DNA from: Terriglobia bacterium
GTDB lineage: Bacteria; Acidobacteriota; Terriglobia; Bryobacterales; Bryobacteraceae
Length of the DNA: 64,000 nucleotides
Assembly (NCBI GenBank): GCA_020073445.1
Contig: JAIQFE010000003.1
Coordinates: 124,001 to 188,000 of the forward strand
Direction of reading: 5' to 3'
Part shown: piece after piece, positions 36,824 to 46,196 of the stretch
Position numbering within the stretch: position 1 is the stretch's first letter
How the letters are laid out: each line of letters opens with the position of its first letter
Translations under genes and position numbers: made by a program
Notes under the pieces: generated by a model
Told to the model about the DNA's origin: nothing
Databases searched by the model: none
What the model saw: the letters and a program-made list of their open reading frames with translations, nothing else

Positions 36824-37221
36824 TTCCGGCTCCTCTCTTTCTGGTGCTGGCGTAACGCCCGCTCGGCCTCCTGAATGTCGGCCAGGGTCAGTTGGCCGGT
36901 CTCCACCAGGTGCGCCATAACCGGCTTGGGCCGCCCGCCGAATAACGCCAGCACGTCATCGATCAGCTTCCGTCCTTCGTCTTCGCGAGTGATGGCCGCA
37001 TCGAAAATGTTGGCATTGCTGATTCTTCCGACAATCTTGACCGCTTTTTTCCCTTCCAGGAGCCGGTATACCGTGGTTTGCACCGTGGTGTACGCCGGCC
37101 TTTTCGACACAGGAAATACTTCCTGAATCTGGCGAATGGAGCAGGGCCCGCGCTTCCACAGTATTTCCATGATCTGAAGTTCGAGTTTGGAAAGTTTTAG
37201 GCGGGCCATATGGGATGCCAA
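36820..37221 (-). CDS. BlaI/MecI/CopY family transcriptional repressor
   Basis: The 133-residue winged-helix repressor has LSKLELQIMEILWKRGPCSIRQIQEVF at the N-terminus (helices H1-H2) and the recognition-helix region AYTTVQTTVYRLLEGK, followed by a C-terminal dimerisation part rich in Leu and Ala. Its partner is the downstream M56 protease. The ATG at 37209 (MARLKLSKLEL) is an alternative, shorter start. An operator-like palindrome (37243-37257) lies just upstream, so the gene is probably autorepressed. Confidence 0.94.
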   Translation of the reverse strand: MASHMARLKLSKLELQIMEILWKRGPCSIRQIQEVFPVSKRPAYTTVQTTVYRLLEGKKAVKIVGRISNANIFDAAITREDEGRKLIDDVLALFGGRPKPVMAHLVETGQLTLADIQEAERALRQHQKERSRK

Positions 37222-37242
37222 CTACATTGTCTGATACAGACT

Positions 37243-37257
37243 ACTACATCATGTAGT
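37243..37257. promoter_or_regulatory. BlaI-type operator
   Basis: ACTACAT-C-ATGTAGT is a perfect palindrome with a single central base. It contains TACA-N3-TGTA, the core of BlaI/MecI operators. A second ACTACAT at 37221-37227, 22 bp away, could be a half-site. The site lies 22 bp upstream of the blaI-like start, in the position expected for autorepression. The rest of 37262-37460, before the next gene, holds only a short GC hairpin (GGACGC-GGC-GCGTCC, 37285-37299). Confidence 0.75.
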
Positions 37258-37460
37258 TACTTGCAAGGGCTAAGTGTCCGGAGGGGACGCGGCGCGTCCG
37301 GCCGGAGCGTGCATTGTTTTCACAAATATTTCACAACCTTCTTACAGTCGCTTTTCCAGTCACTCCATCTAAAGAATTGTCAGGTCATTCTGATGTGGCC
37401 GGTCTGATGGTTTGATCCAGGGCCGGCCTCAAATCAAAACCAATAAAGGAAGAAAGCCGA

Positions 37461-37955
37461 ATGAAGAAAGTTAGTGTGTTGTTACTGGCAGTGTGTGCTG
37501 GGGCCTTTGCCCAGTCGGGCACCGTTGTGCGTTGGCGCGGTATCGAGGGAGTCATCACCGCTCCGGGCGTCGACAACCCGGTGGGACAAATCCACAGCGG
37601 CGCGGGGCCGTGGACAACCAAGGACGGCAGCGCCCGGATCGACCTGAACAGCGGCGTGGGCAACTTCGAAGTCGAAGGACTGGTTCTGAACGGTGGGAAT
37701 GCAAGCGGGACTCCCGGCGCGGTGAAGTCTGTGGTCGGCACTCTGGTGTGCAACCCGGGCAACGCGGGCGGGGGCACGGAAACGGCTATCGACACGCCGG
37801 CCACGAACCTGAGCGCAGACGGCAACGCGGAGCTTTCTTTCAGGCTCACCGTTCCGGTGGTGTGTAACAGTCCGGTGTTTCTGATTCGGGTTCCGGCGGG
37901 AAAATGGATCGCGACCGGCACGAAGCCCGCCACGGGCTCGAATTTCGGGTACTAG
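37461..37955 (+). CDS. Small secreted protein of unknown function
   Basis: The 164-residue protein has a clear signal peptide (MKKVSVLLLAVCAGAFA, cleaved before Q). Its mature region is rich in Gly, Thr and Val, with two Cys (TLVCNPGNAG and PVVCNSPVF) that could form a disulfide. An AGGAAGAAAG ribosome-binding site precedes the ATG. A Rho-independent terminator hairpin follows 20 bp after the stop. No family is recognised. Confidence 0.8.
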   Translation: MKKVSVLLLAVCAGAFAQSGTVVRWRGIEGVITAPGVDNPVGQIHSGAGPWTTKDGSARIDLNSGVGNFEVEGLVLNGGNASGTPGAVKSVVGTLVCNPGNAGGGTETAIDTPATNLSADGNAELSFRLTVPVVCNSPVFLIRVPAGKWIATGTKPATGSNFGY

Positions 37956-37975
37956 ATCGCAAATTCTGCTCGGAG

Positions 37976-38000
37976 AGCGAGGCCGTACGGGCCTCGCTTT
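37976..38000 (+). terminator. Rho-independent-type terminator
   Basis: AGCGAGGCC and GGCCTCGCT form a 9-bp stem with loop GTACG, followed by a short TT(T) tail. It lies directly after the secreted-protein gene. The T-tract is short, so efficiency may be modest. Confidence 0.65.
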
Positions 38001-38023
38001 GTCCGTGTAACTAAGGATGACCG

Positions 38024-38413
38024 ATGACCTCGACTAAGCTGGAACTAAACCGCATGAACAGCAAATTCGCCAACGATTTCGCGGTGGAGTGGATCGCCGC
38101 ATGGAACGCACATGACCTCCGGCGGGTCTTGTCGCACTACACAGAAGACTTCGAGATGAGCTCGCCGAAAATCGTCCAGATCGCCGGTGTACCCTCCGGC
38201 CGGCTGGTGGGGAAGAACGCTGTGGCTGCTTATTGGGCCACTGCGCTGGCCCGGATCACCGATTTACATTTCGAGTTGCTGGCTGTGTTGCACGGGGTGG
38301 ACTCGGTGGTCCTGCACTATCGGGGCGCGGGCGGACAACTCGCCGCCGAGGTCTTCTATTTCAATTCCGACGGCCTGGTCTGTCGCGCTTGCGCGAACTA
38401 CGAAGAGTGCTAG
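38024..38413 (+). CDS. NTF2/SnoaL-like protein
   Basis: The 129-residue protein has a SnoaL/NTF2-like cone fold. FAVEWIAAWNAHDLRRVLSHYTEDFEM matches the start of the family and VVLHYRGAGGQLAAEVFYF the later strand, so it probably binds or isomerises a small hydrophobic ligand. An AAGGA ribosome-binding site precedes the ATG. The gene ends 44 bp before the TIGR03435 gene. The function is not readable. Confidence 0.8.
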   Translation: MTSTKLELNRMNSKFANDFAVEWIAAWNAHDLRRVLSHYTEDFEMSSPKIVQIAGVPSGRLVGKNAVAAYWATALARITDLHFELLAVLHGVDSVVLHYRGAGGQLAAEVFYFNSDGLVCRACANYEEC

Positions 38414-38422
38414 AAACTTAGC

Positions 38423-38460
38423 TTGACTGCTGGGCGGGATCATGCTAAATAATTAGCATG
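38423..38460 (+). promoter_or_regulatory. Leaderless promoter with a start-codon palindrome (TIGR03435 gene)
   Basis: TTGACT (38423-38428), a 17-nt spacer and TAAATA (38446-38451) form a sigma70-like promoter. The next gene's ATG (38458-38460) is only 6 nt after the -10, so the mRNA would begin at or within a base of the ATG. The 20-bp site CATGCTAAATAATTAGCATG (38441-38460) has perfect 8-bp arms. It covers the -10 and ends at the start codon. Confidence 0.7.
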
Positions 38461-39210
38461 CTTTCGCGCGCCGTTGCGATCCCCGGGTTGCTTTTCGTAT
38501 TGGCCGTCATCGGGGCGGGGCAGAGCCCGCAATTCGAAGTGGCTTCCGTGAAGCCCGTGGATGTTTCGAAGCTGGGCGATGCGATCCAGATGAACCTCGG
38601 GACCGTCCGGCGCGAAGAGGTGACGTTCGGCAATGCGACGTTGAAGGACTGCATCCGGTTCGCGTACGGCATGGATTCCGACGCACAGATCGTGGGGCCG
38701 GATTGGATCAGGTCGCTGGAATTTCTCTATGACGTGGTCGCCAAAGGGGCTCCCGGCGCGTCGCGCGAGCAACTTCAGTCGATGATGCAGACGCTGCTGG
38801 TGGAGCGCTTCAAACTGGTGACGCATCGCGAGCAGAAAGAAATGTCGTATTACGCGCTGGTGCCGGCGAAAGGCGGGCCGAAGATCCAGCCCGTTCAGGA
38901 AGTTCCCGACGGTTTCAGGGGCATCAACTACGGAGGACGCATCAACAACATCCTGCGGATGCAGGGACTGGCTTATTTGCTGTCGCGCTTTGAGACAGAC
39001 CGGCCGATCATCGATCAAACCGGCCTTCGTGGATTGTATGAAGTGAAGCTCGAGTGGGCACTGCGGCAACTGCGGAACGCGGATGCAGCTCCCGGGCCGT
39101 CCTTATTCACGGCGCTTGGCGAGCAGCTCGGGCTGAAGCTGGAAGCGCGGAAAGGGCTTGTGGAGATTCTTGTCGTGGATAGCGCCGAGAAGGTTCCGGC
39201 CGAGAATTAG
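38458..39210 (+). CDS. TIGR03435 family secreted protein
   Basis: The 250-residue protein is of the acidobacterial TIGR03435 family, whose function is unknown. It has a signal peptide ([17 protein letters not shown]), then [10 protein letters not shown], the segment [42 protein letters not shown], and the C-terminal [19 protein letters not shown]. The same domain forms the C-terminal half of the M56 protein 2.4 kb upstream. No ribosome-binding site precedes the ATG, and the promoter position suggests leaderless translation. Confidence 0.92.
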   Translation: MLSRAVAIPGLLFVLAVIGAGQSPQFEVASVKPVDVSKLGDAIQMNLGTVRREEVTFGNATLKDCIRFAYGMDSDAQIVGPDWIRSLEFLYDVVAKGAPGASREQLQSMMQTLLVERFKLVTHREQKEMSYYALVPAKGGPKIQPVQEVPDGFRGINYGGRINNILRMQGLAYLLSRFETDRPIIDQTGLRGLYEVKLEWALRQLRNADAAPGPSLFTALGEQLGLKLEARKGLVEILVVDSAEKVPAEN

Positions 39211-39224
39211 ATACGCTGGCTGAT

Positions 39225-39644
39225 GTGAAGAGCTTCCGGAAAGAGTTGTGGTTCGAGGTCCCCACGCGGCGGGCGTTTATCAACATCACGCCTCAGGTGG
39301 AAACGTGCCTTCAGGAAAGCGGCGTGCGCGAAGGCCTGGTGCTGGTGAACGCGATGCACATCACCGCCAGCGTGTTCATCAACGACGATGAGCGCGGCCT
39401 GCACCAGGACTACGAGAAATGGCTGGAGGCGCTGGCCCCGCACGAACCCATCTCGCAATATCAGCACAATCGTACCGGCGAAGATAACGCCGACGCGCAC
39501 ATGAAGCGCCAGATCATGGGCCGCGAAGTGGTGGTCGCGGTCACCGCGGGCAAGCTCGACTTCGGCCCGTGGGAGCAGATCTTCTATGGCGAATTCGACG
39601 GCCGGCGGCGAAAGCGCGCGCTGGTGAAGATCATCGGAGAATAG
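39225..39644 (+). CDS. YjbQ family protein (UPF0047)
   Basis: The 139-residue YjbQ/UPF0047 protein contains [26 protein letters not shown], a conserved [21 protein letters not shown], and [18 protein letters not shown]. Members show weak thiamine-phosphate synthase activity when overproduced, but their real role is unsettled. The start is GTG 39225, 15 bp after the TIGR03435 gene, so the two may be cotranscribed. Confidence 0.93.
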   Translation: MKSFRKELWFEVPTRRAFINITPQVETCLQESGVREGLVLVNAMHITASVFINDDERGLHQDYEKWLEALAPHEPISQYQHNRTGEDNADAHMKRQIMGREVVVAVTAGKLDFGPWEQIFYGEFDGRRRKRALVKIIGE

Positions 39645-39722
39645 AGCGGGCGCGCCAAGGCTGGTCACCCCTTGAGAGGGTATGATAGTCTGCAGCCAAT
39701 TAGCAGTAGATGGAAGGGGCAG

Positions 39723-41294
39723 ATGCGTAAAACCAGGTTGCTTTTCCTTGCTGTTGCGATCGTCTCTCTGTCAATCGTGGGTGCGGCGATATTAGGCGCC
39801 CGGCCGGTTCTCCAACAAACCCTGGCTCCACTGTCCTCTCCGGCGCCGACGTTTAGCGCCAGAACCAGGCTCGTGGAAGTGGACGTCATCGTTCGGGATA
39901 AGAACGGACCCGTAATGGGGCTGAATCAGGACGATTTCACGTTACTGGATAACGGCAAGCCGCAGAAGATATCCGTATTTGCCATTAAAGGCGCACAAAG
40001 CCTGAAGCAGCCTGCTGTTCCACTCCCTGCCGGCACGGTTTCGAACCGGGTGACCCGCAATGGCCAAGCGGCATCCAGCTCAACGATTGTGCTCATCGAC
40101 CGGCTCAACACATCGGTAGAGGATCAGCAGTATGCCAACCAGAAGATCGTGAAGTTCCTGGAGACGCGCCGGAGTCAGGACAAGATCGGCATTTACACCT
40201 TCGGCAATGGTGTGCGAGCGGTGCAGGACCTGACGGACGATCCGGAGCGGCTAAGCCGGGCGATCAATAGCCTGAAACCGCGGAGCGCCAAGAAGAGAAC
40301 GCTGGACGTCCCGGGCGAATTCGAGAAGCGGGAAGCCGAGATGGCGGGCGATGGGCACGTGCTCGATGAATACAAATCGCTCACGATGGCTGACCAGGTG
40401 CTCAGCACGAAGCATGCTCTCCAAGCGATCGCCGCGCACCTGTCGAAGGTTCCAGGCCGGAAGAGCCTGATTTGGGTCACGGACAGTTTCCCTTTGTTAC
40501 GGAAAACCGAGCACGGGACAGAGGACTACTCGCAAGATATGAAGGAGGCTGCGCGGGCTCTTGACGACGCCAACGTAGCTCTTTACGCCGTGGATGCACG
40601 CGGTCTGGTCGCCGGGAACTTTGCGAACCCCCGCAGACCCTGGGGCTTCAATGTGCCTGGGATCGACACCATGAACACGCTGGCGGGGCTCACTGGCGGC
40701 AAGGCTTTCTACGCGGACAACGGGCTGGATAGCCTGATCGCGGAAGCCGTGGAAGACTCCGAGCTTATTTACACGCTCGGATTCTACCCTTCGCAGGAAT
40801 CGCAGGCAGGCGACTGGCACAAGCTGAAGGTTTCCATCGACAAGCGAGGTGTGACGGCGCGATATCGCGAGGCGTACTTCGCGTCGAACGTGGTGGCGCC
40901 GGACCAGCGTCCCACCTTGGACCAGATGCTGCGGGATTCGCTGGATGCTGCCGAAATCGGGCTGCGCGCCGATACTTCCGCGGATCAGGCTCGGCCAGGT
41001 TTTTATAACGTGCGCGCGACAGTGGACCTGCACGATGTCCATCTGGATCATCGGGACGCGGAGTGGGTGGGAGGAGTGGACGTTTCGCTATACCTGGCGG
41101 GTGCGAAGTCCGCCTATCGGTTGAGCCGGAAGATCGCGATTCCCGAGGACCAGCTGGCTGCTGCATTGGAAGCGGGAATGATTTTCAACGCTTCGGTCAG
41201 GCTGGCAGAAGCAACCGGCGATCTACGGGTAGTGGTGCAGGATATGGCCACGGGCGCTGGAGGATCGGTAAGAGTTCCGCTCGGGAGGAAGTGA
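39723..41294 (+). CDS. VWFA-related acidobacterial secreted protein (TIGR03436)
   Basis: The 523-residue protein has an N-terminal membrane anchor or signal (LLFLAVAIVSLSIVGAAILG). An N-terminal domain with LVEVDVIVRDKNGPVMGLNQDDFTLLDNGKPQ is followed by a von Willebrand factor A-like domain (SSTIVLIDRLNTSVEDQQYA, GRKSLIWVTDSFPLL, NVALYAVDARGL). The MIDAS is atypical: D-R-L-N replaces D-x-S-x-S. The start is ATG 39723 after AAGGGG. The role is probably protein interaction outside the cytoplasm. A further open frame upstream of 39723 is not supported. Confidence 0.9.
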   Translation: MRKTRLLFLAVAIVSLSIVGAAILGARPVLQQTLAPLSSPAPTFSARTRLVEVDVIVRDKNGPVMGLNQDDFTLLDNGKPQKISVFAIKGAQSLKQPAVPLPAGTVSNRVTRNGQAASSSTIVLIDRLNTSVEDQQYANQKIVKFLETRRSQDKIGIYTFGNGVRAVQDLTDDPERLSRAINSLKPRSAKKRTLDVPGEFEKREAEMAGDGHVLDEYKSLTMADQVLSTKHALQAIAAHLSKVPGRKSLIWVTDSFPLLRKTEHGTEDYSQDMKEAARALDDANVALYAVDARGLVAGNFANPRRPWGFNVPGIDTMNTLAGLTGGKAFYADNGLDSLIAEAVEDSELIYTLGFYPSQESQAGDWHKLKVSIDKRGVTARYREAYFASNVVAPDQRPTLDQMLRDSLDAAEIGLRADTSADQARPGFYNVRATVDLHDVHLDHRDAEWVGGVDVSLYLAGAKSAYRLSRKIAIPEDQLAAALEAGMIFNASVRLAEATGDLRVVVQDMATGAGGSVRVPLGRK

Positions 41295-41380
41295 TTCGCG
41301 CCGAGAAGATTCGAAAAATAAGTGGAACAATGTAATAACGGGGATCGTTCTCCGTCTATACACGGGAGGTGTTTTCTAAA

Positions 41381-41740
41381 ATGAAGTTCTTCTCACTCGC
41401 GGCAGGATTGCTGCTGGCTTGTGTTTCGATGTTCGCCCATGACGTGGACGGCAAGTGGACCGGCACCATCAGTACGCCGGGTGGCGATAATGCGGTGGCC
41501 TTTAACTTCAAGGCGGATGGGGCCACGCTCTCCGGCACGACTAGCGGCCCGGACGGCTCCGAGGTTAAGATCGCCGACGGCAAGATCGACGGCAACAACC
41601 TTTCGTTCACCGTGACCTTCGATTTTCAAGGGATGCCGCTCATGATCAACTACAAAGGCGTGTTGTCCGGCGCCGAAATCAAGTTCACGCTGGACGTTTT
41701 CGGGATGCCGCTGGACCTTAGCGTCAAAAAGAGTATCTGA
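41381..41740 (+). CDS. Small secreted beta-barrel-like protein
   Basis: The 119-residue protein has a signal peptide (FFSLAAGLLLACVSMFA). Its mature domain has alternating strands (DGKWTGTISTPGGDNAVAFNFKADGATLSGTTSGPDG...DGKIDGNNLSFTVTFDFQG), similar to small lipocalin-like or avidin-like beta-barrels common in Acidobacteriota. GGGAGGTG lies 10 nt before ATG 41381. The function is unknown. Confidence 0.8.
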   Translation: MKFFSLAAGLLLACVSMFAHDVDGKWTGTISTPGGDNAVAFNFKADGATLSGTTSGPDGSEVKIADGKIDGNNLSFTVTFDFQGMPLMINYKGVLSGAEIKFTLDVFGMPLDLSVKKSI

Positions 41741-41779
41741 GCAAGCTCCCTCGTGAGCTAAGCATTGGTGGGGCGATGC

Positions 41780-42490
41780 ATGAATAAGCCGTGGATGTTC
41801 GTCGCGGGGATCGTGCTCGCGAGCCAGATTGCGTTCGCCGAGACGACGCTCAAGCATGACGACTTCGCCGGCGTGACCTTGTACTACAAGGTGATCACGC
41901 CGAAGGATTACGATCCGGCCAAAGAGTATCCCGCGGTGCTCGCGTTTCCGGGCGGAGCGCAGAGCATGCCGATGGTGGACGGCATGATCGCGCGAAATCT
42001 GGCACTCCAAGCCCAGAAGCGCGGCTATATCGTGGTGGTCTGTTCCGCGACGGCGGCTGGATTGTTTTACGAGGGCGGGGCAGTGGTGTTCCCGGCGTTT
42101 CTCGACAAACTTCTTGCGGACTACAAGATTCGCGGGAAGAAGTTCCACATTGCGGGGATTTCGAACGGCGGGTTGAGCTCATTCCACATCGCGGCGTCGT
42201 ACCCGAAGTATTTCTGGTCGGTAACCGGATTTCCAGGCTATTTGCTCAACGCGACTGACGAGCGAGTAGCTGCGCTACAAGGCAGGTGCCTGAACATGCA
42301 CGTGGGCCAACTGGATAGCGGATGGCTCGACACGATGCAGAAGCAGTCGGTGATGTTCCGCGCCAAAGGGATGAAGGTGCGGTTCACCATCGAAAGAGGC
42401 CAGGGCCACGTGATGACGACGCTGGAAGGCGTCGGCGCGGCCCGGTTGTTCGATCAGTTCGACGAAGCAGCTCGCGGTTGCGGCAAGTAG
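41780..42490 (+). CDS. Secreted alpha/beta hydrolase-fold protein
   Basis: The 236-residue protein has a signal peptide (WMFVAGIVLASQIAFA) and an alpha/beta hydrolase core. FPGGAQSMPMVDG is the oxyanion region and FHIAGISNGGLSSFHIAASYP the nucleophile elbow with Ser. H in ERGQGHVM fits the catalytic His. ATG 41780 is the start, after GGTGGGG. The last 27 bp of coding sequence (42445-42471) recur exactly at 46153-46179 as a remnant. Confidence 0.82.
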   Translation: MNKPWMFVAGIVLASQIAFAETTLKHDDFAGVTLYYKVITPKDYDPAKEYPAVLAFPGGAQSMPMVDGMIARNLALQAQKRGYIVVVCSATAAGLFYEGGAVVFPAFLDKLLADYKIRGKKFHIAGISNGGLSSFHIAASYPKYFWSVTGFPGYLLNATDERVAALQGRCLNMHVGQLDSGWLDTMQKQSVMFRAKGMKVRFTIERGQGHVMTTLEGVGAARLFDQFDEAARGCGK

Positions 42491-42502
42491 CCGCCTCTCA
42501 CC

Positions 42503-42546
42503 TTGACATTCTACTAGAAGAGCTTTATGCTCTTACCTAGAATGTC
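42503..42546 (+). promoter_or_regulatory. PadR promoter and start-codon inverted repeat (PadR-ADOP operon)
   Basis: TTGACA (42503-42508), a 17-nt spacer and TATGCT (42526-42531) form a promoter whose transcript would start at or near the ATG (42542). Two inverted-repeat pairs are nested here: GACATTCTA (42505-42513) with TAGAATGTC (42538-42546), and AAGAGC (42518-42523) with GCTCTT (42529-42534). The start codon lies inside the right outer arm. Confidence 0.75.
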
Positions 42547-42886
42547 TACCAAAGGCGATCCCGGGCGCATCGAGCTTTTGCAGGGCACGCTCGACTTGCT
42601 GATCCTGCGGACTCTGCTGCTGGGTCCGGCGCACGGACACGCGATCTGCAAAACCATTGAGCGCAGCTCGGACGACGTGTTGCAGGTGGAACAGGGATCG
42701 CTCTATCCGGCTCTCCACCGGCTGATCAAGCGAGGGTGGATCACCTTCGACGAAGGCACTTCCGAGAACAATCGCCGGGCCAAGTACTACCGGCTCACCG
42801 CGAAGGGTCGCAAGCAGCTGGAACTCGAAACCTCCCGCTGGGACAAACTGGCTCGCGCCATTGCGCAGATCCTGAGGCCGACATGA
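42542..42886 (+). CDS. PadR family transcriptional regulator
   Basis: The 114-residue winged-helix regulator has [46 protein letters not shown] and [19 protein letters not shown], all matching PadR. ATG 42542 is chosen instead of an in-frame codon 15 nt upstream (42527), because the latter lies inside the promoter. It overlaps the permease gene by ATGA, and PadR genes coupled to ADOP permeases are a common pattern in Acidobacteriota. It probably represses its own operon through the inverted repeat at 42505-42546. Confidence 0.94.
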   Translation: MSTKGDPGRIELLQGTLDLLILRTLLLGPAHGHAICKTIERSSDDVLQVEQGSLYPALHRLIKRGWITFDEGTSENNRRAKYYRLTAKGRKQLELETSRWDKLARAIAQILRPT

Positions 42887-45480
42887 GAAAACGCAAAAAC
42901 CTGACGGATCTGGATCAGGATATCCGCGATCACATAGAACGCGAGACGGAAGACAACATCGACCGGGGAATGTCTCCCGAGGAAGCCCGCGCGGCGGCCT
43001 TGCGCAAGTTCGGCAATGTGAGCCTGGTGAAAGAGGACACGTGGCGCGTTTGGAACCCCGTGTGGCTCGAACAGTTATTGCAAGACTTGCGTTATTGCGC
43101 TCGCACGCTGCGGCGCAGTCCGGCGTTTACCGTGGTGGTGACACTCACCCTGGCGGTCGCGATCGGCATGAACACTGCGGCATTCAGTATCGTGAATGCG
43201 GTTCTGCTCAAGCCTCTCACCTACTCCAATCCGGACCGGTGGGTCTGGGTTGCAAACTACAATCGCCAGTTCAAGAACGAGTTGGTGTCTGGTCCCGACT
43301 TCCTCGACTGGCGGGCGCAGGCGCAGTCGTTTGAGGGTCTGGCCGGCTACGATTACCAGGATTCGACGATCGCAACTGGCGAAAGTGCGACGGAAGAGAG
43401 AATCGCGCAGGTATCCAACGAGTTCTGGCAGCTCAGCGGAGCGCAGACGACTGCAGGCCGGCTCCCTCGCGCCGAGGACCAAGATGCGCTACTGCTCACC
43501 GCCAGGTTTTTCGAGCGGCGTTTTGGAGGCGATCCACGGGTGATCGGGAGCACGGTCACCTTGGAGGGCCGGCCCGTGACGATCGTCGGGGTGCTCGCTC
43601 CCGGATTTCGGTTTTTGTTGCCTATGCAGCAATCGTTCAACGATCGGAGGGAGATCGAGGCGTACACGCCGCTCGGTATCAGTCCGGAAACTGAAATTCG
43701 CGGCGGGCCTACGGCGGTGATCCACGTGGCCGGAAAGCTGAAGCCAGGCGTGGCTCTGGAACAGGCGCGCGCGGAGATCGAAACTATCCAGGCGCGCATC
43801 GCGAAAGCGAATCCCGAGTGGTTTTACGGCGACTTCCAGGTGCACGTCGATCCGCTTCAGGAGAAGCTGGTCGGCTCTTCGCGGCCGGCTCTCATGGTGC
43901 TGTCCGCGGCAGCCGCGCTGGTGTTGCTGATCGCGTGCGCCAACGTCGTCAGCCTGCTGCTAGCCCGCGCTAGCGCGCGACGCCGGGAAGTGGCTATTCG
44001 AGCTGCGGCCGGCGCGGGGAAGGGAAGAGTCTTCCGGCAGTTCTTCGCGGAGGGCATGTTGCTGGCTGCGATGGGCGGCGCGGCAGGCGTGCTCGTCGCG
44101 TATGGAGCTATGGCGACGATTCTCCGTCTGAGCCGGAACGCAGTGCCGAGAATCGGCGAAGCGGTTATAGATGGCCGGGTGCTGGCCTTTACCGCCGCGA
44201 TCTCGATTGGCGTTGCGATAGTTTTCGGATTCGCCCCGGCGATCTCGCTATGGAAGACGAATCTGCACAGCACGCTGAAAGACGGCGCCAGAACATTCTC
44301 CGCGAGCTCAACCAGCCTCAGATTTCGCGGACTGCTGGTGGCGGGAGAACTGGCGCTCGCAGTGGTTTTACTGGTGGGCGCAGGCCTTCTGGTGAAAAGC
44401 TTCCGGCTCATGAACTCGCATCCGCCGGGCTTTGCGCCAGAGCGCGTCCTGGTCATGACAGTCGTGCTCTCCGGCCCGGCATATGCAGGCAGGCCAGCGC
44501 AGGAAGCTTACATGACCGAGGTGCTGCGCCGCATCGAATCCGTACCGGGCGTGGAGGCGGCCGGAATCTCAAACCCGTTTATGCAAGGCGTAGCCAAGGT
44601 GGAAGGCAAGCCTGCGCCATCGCGGGGCCAGCCGCCCCAGATGGTCACGTTCAGCATGGCTTCCGCGGCCTATGGCAAAGCCATTGGCATGCAATTGGTG
44701 AAAGGCCGCTGGACCACTGACGGCGAGCCCGCCCGGGTACTAGTCATTAACCGAAGCTTCGCACGCCGGATATTCGACAGCGAAGATCCGCTCGGTAGGC
44801 GAATTCGAGTGCCAGGCGCGCTAGGCGACGAGGAACCATACGCGACGGTGGTGGGGATCGTCGACGACTTGAAACATTCCAAGCTCGATGCCGAGCCCCA
44901 GCCGGAAGTACTCGTCCCGTACAAACAATCGCCCTTCTTGCGCGGCGCAAACGTGACGGTACGCGTGGCCGGCGACCCGCTGGTCGTGGCTCCGGCGCTT
45001 CGCCAACTGATTTCGGAAATCGATAAGAGCCAGCCGGTTTATGACGTCAAGACTCTGGAGGAGGCCCTGGCGGATTCGATCGCGCCGCGGCGGTTCAACC
45101 TATACCTGCTCGGAACGCTTGCGACGGTCGCCTTGCTGCTGGCAGTGATCGGCGTGTATGGCGTCATCGCCTACTCGGTGGCGCAGCGCACTCACGAGAT
45201 CGGCGTGCGAATGGCCCTGGGAGCGACACGCCCCGAAGTCATCGGCATGGTGGTTCGGCAGGGCCTGGGCGTGGCTCTGGCCGGCATCGGTATAGGAGTC
45301 GCCGGCGCCTTCATGCTGACGCGGATGATGGAGAGCTTACTCTATCAAGTGAAGCCGACCGATCCGCAGACGTTCGCAGCCGTAGCAATCGCGCTGACGC
45401 TGACGGCTCTTATCGCCAGTTGGGGCCCTGCCCTGAAGGCTGCCCTGGTAGATCCGGTTATCGCGCTGCGCTGCGAGTAG
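42883..45480 (+). CDS. ADOP-type ABC transporter permease (MacB-like)
   Basis: The 865-residue permease of the acidobacterial duplicated orphan permease group has an N-terminal prefix helix region ([26 protein letters not shown]...), then MacB-type periplasmic core and FtsX permease domains in duplicate: one near residues 80-450 and one near 480-865. Transmembrane segments are at about 80, 340-440, 490 and 740-860. The final stretch ([24 protein letters not shown]) is a typical FtsX segment. No ATPase gene is adjacent, consistent with an orphan permease. The N-terminal 49 codons of a longer open frame belong to the padR gene in another frame. Confidence 0.93.
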   Translation: MRKRKNLTDLDQDIRDHIERETEDNIDRGMSPEEARAAALRKFGNVSLVKEDTWRVWNPVWLEQLLQDLRYCARTLRRSPAFTVVVTLTLAVAIGMNTAAFSIVNAVLLKPLTYSNPDRWVWVANYNRQFKNELVSGPDFLDWRAQAQSFEGLAGYDYQDSTIATGESATEERIAQVSNEFWQLSGAQTTAGRLPRAEDQDALLLTARFFERRFGGDPRVIGSTVTLEGRPVTIVGVLAPGFRFLLPMQQSFNDRREIEAYTPLGISPETEIRGGPTAVIHVAGKLKPGVALEQARAEIETIQARIAKANPEWFYGDFQVHVDPLQEKLVGSSRPALMVLSAAAALVLLIACANVVSLLLARASARRREVAIRAAAGAGKGRVFRQFFAEGMLLAAMGGAAGVLVAYGAMATILRLSRNAVPRIGEAVIDGRVLAFTAAISIGVAIVFGFAPAISLWKTNLHSTLKDGARTFSASSTSLRFRGLLVAGELALAVVLLVGAGLLVKSFRLMNSHPPGFAPERVLVMTVVLSGPAYAGRPAQEAYMTEVLRRIESVPGVEAAGISNPFMQGVAKVEGKPAPSRGQPPQMVTFSMASAAYGKAIGMQLVKGRWTTDGEPARVLVINRSFARRIFDSEDPLGRRIRVPGALGDEEPYATVVGIVDDLKHSKLDAEPQPEVLVPYKQSPFLRGANVTVRVAGDPLVVAPALRQLISEIDKSQPVYDVKTLEEALADSIAPRRFNLYLLGTLATVALLLAVIGVYGVIAYSVAQRTHEIGVRMALGATRPEVIGMVVRQGLGVALAGIGIGVAGAFMLTRMMESLLYQVKPTDPQTFAAVAIALTLTALIASWGPALKAALVDPVIALRCE

Positions 45481-45483
45481 CGT

Positions 45484-45522
45484 TACTCGATCGCGTAAAC
45501 CCACACGGAGCCGCCTTCCGGC
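45484..45522 (-). pseudogene. Remnant of a PQQ dehydrogenase 3' end
   Basis: On the - strand the sequence encodes PEGGSVWVYAIE and a stop. The intact PQQ dehydrogenase (46197-47999) ends PEGGTVWVYAVE and a stop. The aligned 40 bp (45482-45521 and 46196-46235) differ at only three positions. No start or upstream coding sequence survives, so this is a tiny residual copy from an earlier duplication or insertion. Confidence 0.75.
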
Positions 45523-45606
45523 GTACAGTAAGTGACGGGGAGCGGTGCCCCCAGGAAATGTCGTCTGGCCCGTTTTGCGGTTTCGTTTAACCTGAAAGTC
45601 TGACTG

Positions 45607-46053
45607 ATGTCTATAGGCGAATGGCTTCGAATTGGAAATCGCACTGAAATCCTTACGGTTGTGCTGGCTGTCCTCTCTTTCCTGGCTCTTTTCGTCCCGG
45701 ACGTCGTGTGCTGTAGTAACGATCCTGTGTACCTAGGAATTATGATTTCCTTTAGCCTAGCTTTCACTCTGGCTATCTGGATTCCAACATATCTATTTGT
45801 GCGTTGGAAACGAAAAGAAAGAGCTCAATCGAGTAGGCCCGAAGGTAAGTTCCAGCTCACGGCATGGTCGCGACTTCGGTTATACGCGCTGATGACACTA
45901 GTGACGTTGATTTCCGTGCTATATCAGTATTACAGGATCGACATAAGATTTTGGCCATTGGGACACTCTTTGAGCACGATATTTTTGTCCAACTTCGCGA
46001 TCTCAGGAATCGTAATCGCCATAGTAGAGTTTCTGCAAAGGAGGCGTCAGTAG
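45607..46053 (+). CDS. Membrane protein of unknown function
   Basis: The 148-residue protein has four hydrophobic segments (residues 18-30, 42-65, 91-105 and 122-140). The sequence between the flanking remnants (45523-46150) is visibly richer in A and T than neighbouring genes, which hints at a different origin. It starts MSIGEWLRIGNRTEI. No family is recognised. Confidence 0.55.
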   Translation: MSIGEWLRIGNRTEILTVVLAVLSFLALFVPDVVCCSNDPVYLGIMISFSLAFTLAIWIPTYLFVRWKRKERAQSSRPEGKFQLTAWSRLRLYALMTLVTLISVLYQYYRIDIRFWPLGHSLSTIFLSNFAISGIVIAIVEFLQRRRQ

Positions 46054-46150
46054 TTCACGTTCGGCCTGTCGTCCGCTGAGAATCCGGAACAGCGACCCTT
46101 GGTATCAGGAAGACGTTCCGAAATCGTCCCCAGGGCGCACCATTTCAAGC

Positions 46151-46195
46151 AAGTTGTTCGATCAGTTCGACGAAGCAGCGAAGGGCTGCAAGTAA
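46151..46195 (+). pseudogene. Remnant of an alpha/beta hydrolase 3' end
   Basis: Translated on the + strand this stretch reads KLFDQFDEAAKGCK and a stop. It closely matches the end of the intact hydrolase gene at 41780-42490 (RLFDQFDEAARGCGK). The 27 bases 46153-46179 are identical to 42445-42471. Nothing upstream continues the coding region. Confidence 0.75.
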
Positions 46196-46196
46196 G

